From Alphaproteobacteria bacterium (GTDB lineage: Bacteria > Pseudomonadota > Alphaproteobacteria > SMXP01), in assembly GCA_028280675.1 (NCBI GenBank), contig JANQLI010000117.1, positions 1-8,413 of the forward strand: 8,413 bases of DNA, given 5' to 3'. The position numbers were made by a program, and so were the translations under genes. Under the pieces are notes generated by a model. It saw nothing but the letters and a program-made list of their open reading frames with translations, had not been told where the DNA came from and searched no databases. Every line of letters starts with the position of its first letter. The stretch's first letter is position 1. Below, one piece after another: positions 5,679 to 8,413 of this stretch.

Positions 5679-6645
5679 CAAATGTGCCTGCAAAAAACTC
5701 CCACATCATGCGTGGGCCATTGACATCTTTATTGGCGTTGCCAAAGAAAGGCGGGAAAGTCATGTCCGGGTGCGGCAAAACATGCCCGCCGCCATTGACG
5801 GTCATGAAGTGCACGCGCGGTTTCCCCTCCGCTGACCATATATATGACGTCACTGTACTTTCATCCTCTTCATTGACATCAAGATGTTCAATCTCACCGG
5901 GAGGCGTATCGTAACCGGCCAGATCCACCCAATAATTAGCGGTGGCCTGTGCCGAGCGCACGTCGCCTTGCAATTTTCCAAAGACCGAGACAGTGCCACC
6001 CTGATATGGACTGACTGGATCGTCTGTGCCGGCAATGATCATCATATCCACCGGTATGCCGGATGGAATGCATTTCACCGTTTCATCAATGGTGAGGTTC
6101 GCCGCAAACGCCGCATAGGCCGCAAAGGATGCGGGTCTCTCTAATGCCGCCCGGTACACCATATGCGCCCCATTTGATGTGCCTGCGAGCAACACACGAT
6201 CCGGGTCAACGTTATATGTCCGCATCATATCGCTTTTAAGATTCACCAGAAACCCGACATCGTGTTTCCCGTCCCGTGCGGTCGCAAAATCCGTATCAGG
6301 ACGGCAATCATTCCAGTGTTTTTCATACCCTTCGGGATAGACAACAATGCCGCCATGCTCTTCGGCGAGTTTTTCAAATTCAAATGCTGATCCTGCGCGC
6401 GCAACTTTGCCGTTACTGCCGGACCCGTGCAAGAGGATCACCAACCAAGGCGTCTCCACTTTGGTGACAGGCTCATACACATAATATCTGTACTGCCCGC
6501 CGTTGAAGAACGACACCTTTTCGACAAAAGCGCCGGGCGGTGGCTCTTGCGCTGCGGCAACGGAAACAGCCATAAAGCTGCTGAGGGCGCACATCCACAA
6601 ACCCCAAACGGGCCGCAATATCGATCTGCGTATGCATGTGATCAT
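5671..6645 (-). CDS. Secreted alpha/beta-hydrolase, polyhydroxybutyrate depolymerase/feruloyl esterase (LpqC) type
   Basis: This 324-residue protein has an N-terminal signal peptide: basic residues (RR at 6-7), a hydrophobic core, and a likely cleavage after VAAAQ-type sequence near residue 32. The hydrolase domain shows the oxyanion strand LVILLHGSGSNG (68-79), the nucleophile elbow GTSNG with Ser157 (155-159), an acid in AGTDDPVSPY (Asp208 or Asp209) and a catalytic His288 in NGGGH. This order and the ending WEFF fit COG3509 (PHB depolymerase/CE1 esterase-like). Cys114 and Cys192 could form a disulfide outside the cytoplasm. Family enzymes hydrolyse ester bonds in polymers or feruloylated sugars; the substrate here is unknown. 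The ATG (6645-6643) follows AAGGGG by seven bases. The gene diverges from the L,D-transpeptidase-like gene. Confidence 0.88.
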   Translation of the reverse strand: MITCIRRSILRPVWGLWMCALSSFMAVSVAAAQEPPPGAFVEKVSFFNGGQYRYYVYEPVTKVETPWLVILLHGSGSNGKVARAGSAFEFEKLAEEHGGIVVYPEGYEKHWNDCRPDTDFATARDGKHDVGFLVNLKSDMMRTYNVDPDRVLLAGTSNGAHMVYRAALERPASFAAYAAFAANLTIDETVKCIPSGIPVDMMIIAGTDDPVSPYQGGTVSVFGKLQGDVRSAQATANYWVDLAGYDTPPGEIEHLDVNEEDESTVTSYIWSAEGKPRVHFMTVNGGGHVLPHPDMTFPPFFGNANKDVNGPRMMWEFFAGTFED

Positions 6646-6665
6646 GACATTTCCCCTTTCGTGTC

Positions 6666-6694
6666 ATCATGAAAAGGACCCGTGTCAGAGTCAA
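6666..6694 (-). promoter_or_regulatory. Candidate promoter of the esterase gene
   Basis: On the minus strand TTGACT (6694-6689) and CATGAT (6671-6666) are 17 bases apart, with 5 of 6 and 4 of 6 consensus matches. Transcription would start near 6659, about 14 bases before the ATG, and the AAGGGG ribosome site lies inside this leader. Confidence 0.5.
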
Positions 6695-6723
6695 TCGTCA
6701 TCCTGCCGCAAAATCTGCATAAT
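6695..6723 (+). promoter_or_regulatory. Candidate promoter of the L,D-transpeptidase-like gene
   Basis: TCGTCA (6695-6700), 17 bases, then CATAAT (6718-6723), with 4 of 6 and 5 of 6 consensus matches. Transcription would start near 6730, leaving a leader of about 36 bases with AAAGGAG at 6749-6755. Its -35 directly abuts that of the divergent esterase promoter. Confidence 0.35.
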
Positions 6724-6765
6724 CTTTCTGAAAGATAGGCTAATGAGCAAAGGAGATTCGTAGAT

Positions 6766-7479
6766 TTGCTGAACCGCCGCATCGTGAGTTTGGGTTTGAC
6801 GAGCCTCATCGCTGCAACGCCAAGTTTTGGCAAACCGCTTTGGACACCGCGCGATAAGCAGGCCGCAGCACGTGTCGGACCCGCTCTGGATCGCCTCTTC
6901 GCCAACAACGGCGTCAGACGCGGCGCACCGATTTTTATGCGCATCTTCAAACACGAACGCGTGTTAGAAATTTTTGTTGAGAAGAGTGATGGTAACTTCA
7001 CACTCTTAAAATCCTATCCCATCTGCACCTATTCGGGGGATTTAGGACCGAAACTGCGCGAAGGAGATAACCAAGCGCCGGAAGGATTTTACTTCGTCAC
7101 ACCAGAACGTCTGAACCCCAACAGCAGCTATCACTTGTCGTTTAATTTGGGTTTTCCAAATGCCTATGACCGCGCCCATGGCCGCACCGGATCGTTCTTG
7201 ATGGTGCATGGCGCGTGTGTGTCGATTGGCTGTTACGCCATGACCAATGCGGGAATCGAAAACATTTACACCATCCTGTCAGATGCCCTTAACGCAGGAC
7301 AACCATTTGTGCGTGTGCATATTTTTCCATTCCATATGACAGATGCCACGATGGCGCTTTATCGCACCCACACATGGATTGACTTTTGGCGCAACCTGAA
7401 AGAAGGCTATGACCTTTTTGAAACGCACAAGCGCCCGCCGAATGTCGAGGTGCGCAACAAACGCTACGTGTTTGATTGA
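6766..7479 (+). CDS. L,D-transpeptidase-fold (YkuD) protein of the YafK/DpaA type
   Basis: This 237-residue exported protein begins at a TTG (6766-6768), ten bases after AAAGGAG. A short signal peptide (MLNRRIVSLG..., hydrophobic to about residue 20) ends near SFG (20-22). The YkuD catalytic motif is HGACVSIGCYAMT, with His148 and Cys156 the predicted catalytic pair. Downstream VHIFPFHMT (184-192) matches the YafK branch as I know it. YkuD enzymes act in the periplasm on peptidoglycan through an L,D-acyl-enzyme. E. coli YafK (DpaA) instead detaches Braun lipoprotein from peptidoglycan, so either cross-link formation or release of anchored proteins is possible. It faces away from the esterase gene across a shared promoter region. 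A palindromic element begins four bases after the stop. Confidence 0.88.
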   Translation: MLNRRIVSLGLTSLIAATPSFGKPLWTPRDKQAAARVGPALDRLFANNGVRRGAPIFMRIFKHERVLEIFVEKSDGNFTLLKSYPICTYSGDLGPKLREGDNQAPEGFYFVTPERLNPNSSYHLSFNLGFPNAYDRAHGRTGSFLMVHGACVSIGCYAMTNAGIENIYTILSDALNAGQPFVRVHIFPFHMTDATMALYRTHTWIDFWRNLKEGYDLFETHKRPPNVEVRNKRYVFD

Positions 7480-7482
7480 AAC

Positions 7483-7545
7483 CGGCCTTCGACCTTTCGA
7501 GACGCGAGCTAAAGCTCGCTTCCCGGATCAGGTCCGTCTCGAAGG
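7483..7545. repeat. Palindromic intergenic element, copy 2
   Basis: The first 23 bases (7483-7505) are identical to 5511-5533. Outer arms are CCTTTCGAGACG (7493-7504) and CGTCTCGAAGG (7535-7545), the same as in copy 1. The core hairpin is GCGAGCT-AA-AGCTCGC (7504-7519), with seven perfect pairs. Copy 2 lacks the long inner arms of copy 1 and is about 63 bases instead of about 150. It lies between the convergent transpeptidase-like and aldehyde dehydrogenase genes. No T-tract follows on either strand, so it is not a clear intrinsic terminator. Confidence 0.8.
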
Positions 7546-7591
7546 ATCAAGGAATTGGGAGCACATCCCTCTCCCTTAACAAGAGAGGAAA

Positions 7592-8413
7592 TTAACCCAA
7601 CATCACGTGAATCGATTTATTTTGTGTATAGCTAAGCAGCTCTTCCAAACATTCCTCGCCGCCAAGGCCTGAATTTTTCCGACCCCCAAAAGGCGTACCG
7701 ACATAATGTTGCGCTACGCCGTTGATCCACACATAGCCGGTGTCAAGGGCACGCGCCATTTTCATGGCGGTGTTAAGGTCATTGGTCCACACTGCCGCCG
7801 TCAGGCCAAATTCGGAATCGTTCGCCATGGCGAGGATGTCATCTTCATCGGACCATTTGATGATGGATTGGATCGGCCCAAACACTTCTTCTTTGGCAAT
7901 GCGCATATCCATGGTGACATCGGCAAACAATGTCGGCTCCAGCCAATAGCCTTTTTCGTATTGCGCGCCTTCGGGCCGCTTGCCGCCAGACAGCAATGTC
8001 GCACCATCTTGAAGCGCCACATCGACATATTGCACAACCCGGTCGTAATGCGCTTTGTTATTGACCGGCCCCATTTCGGAATGCGGATCAAGCGGATCGC
8101 CAATGCTGAGCGATTCCACACCCGCTTTGACCTGTCCGACAACTTCATCATAAACGCTTTCATGCACCATGAGACGCGACACCGAACCGCAAGATTGCCC
8201 GGCCCAGGAATAATTCATGCCCGCAATCGCTGCTTCCACCGCTTTATCGATGTCCGCATCGGGATAAACGATCATCGGATTTTTGCCGCCAAGCTCTAAA
8301 GTCACGTGCTTCACGCCCACTTCAGCGGCAGAGCGTTGAATCGCAAGACCGGTCGGTACGGACCCGGTAAACCCAATGCGATGCACATCGGGATGCCGCA
8401 CTAGTGTATCGCC
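7592..8413 (-). CDS. NAD(P)-dependent aldehyde dehydrogenase, N-terminal part beyond the window
   Basis: The visible 273 residues are the C-terminal part of an aldehyde dehydrogenase, which oxidises an aldehyde to a carboxylate in the cytosol. The frame is open to the right edge and begins GDTLVRHPDV, a typical internal ALDH segment, so the GTG at 8401 is not the start. Counting from the first visible residue, the cofactor-binding FTGS is at 15-18, the general base Glu40 in LELGGKNP, the nucleophile Cys75 in AGQSC, the EEVFGP motif at 175-180, and PFGGRKNSGLGGE at 241-253. The catalytic Asn lies outside the window. The overall look is that of the betaine-aldehyde/general ALDH superfamily; I cannot name the substrate. 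Its stop lies 46 bases beyond palindromic element copy 2, in convergent orientation to the transpeptidase-like gene. Confidence 0.93.
   Translation of the reverse strand, partial: GDTLVRHPDVHRIGFTGSVPTGLAIQRSAAEVGVKHVTLELGGKNPMIVYPDADIDKAVEAAIAGMNYSWAGQSCGSVSRLMVHESVYDEVVGQVKAGVESLSIGDPLDPHSEMGPVNNKAHYDRVVQYVDVALQDGATLLSGGKRPEGAQYEKGYWLEPTLFADVTMDMRIAKEEVFGPIQSIIKWSDEDDILAMANDSEFGLTAAVWTNDLNTAMKMARALDTGYVWINGVAQHYVGTPFGGRKNSGLGGEECLEELLSYTQNKSIHVMLG

Noticed and set aside
7483..7545. Copy 2 palindrome as an intrinsic terminator
   Set aside because: The stem is good, but no T-tract follows on either strand.
7706..8299. 197-codon open frame on the plus strand
   Set aside because: It lies antisense to the aldehyde dehydrogenase, whose motifs are unmistakable, and it shows no ribosome site or domain.
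1..8413. CRISPR array, tRNA, rRNA, insertion sequence or attachment site
   Set aside because: I saw no regularly spaced repeats, cloverleaf-like sequence, transposase or integrase frame, or tRNA-end duplication.

Overview
The window reads as chromosomal DNA of a Gram-negative bacterium, most likely an alphaproteobacterium. The evidence is a lipobox lipoprotein, exported envelope enzymes, a LeuC/LeuD subtype that I associate with Proteobacteria, and long palindromic intergenic repeats of a kind I recall from alphaproteobacterial genomes. The genus cannot be fixed from the sequence alone. All gene calls rest on reading the translations; no database search was run.

Left part (1-2347). The window opens inside a minus-strand lipoprotein gene of unknown function. 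Upstream of it on the same strand is a 380-codon gene for a membrane-anchored coiled-coil protein with a PD-(D/E)XK nuclease-like domain resembling DUF4263/Shedu, and a proline-rich tail. This is the most unusual gene here. A 322-base gap without a convincing gene follows, then a small minus-strand NTF2/SnoaL-like protein.

Centre (2483-5490). leuC and leuD form a tightly coupled minus-strand pair encoding a two-subunit isopropylmalate isomerase of a divergent subtype; leuA and leuB are not in the window. A 145-base divergent promoter region separates leuC from a plus-strand pair, an ABM-domain protein and a GNAT acetyltransferase, which overlap by ATGA. A palindromic element with a terminator-like hairpin and T-tract closes that operon.

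Right part (5671-8413). A minus-strand secreted esterase/depolymerase and a plus-strand YafK/DpaA-type L,D-transpeptidase-fold protein diverge from a shared 120-base promoter region; both products are probably exported. A second copy of the palindromic element follows the transpeptidase gene. The window ends inside a minus-strand aldehyde dehydrogenase gene whose start lies beyond the right edge.

The two palindromic elements both lie between convergent genes. They share a 23-base left end, but the core hairpin has its two arms in opposite order.
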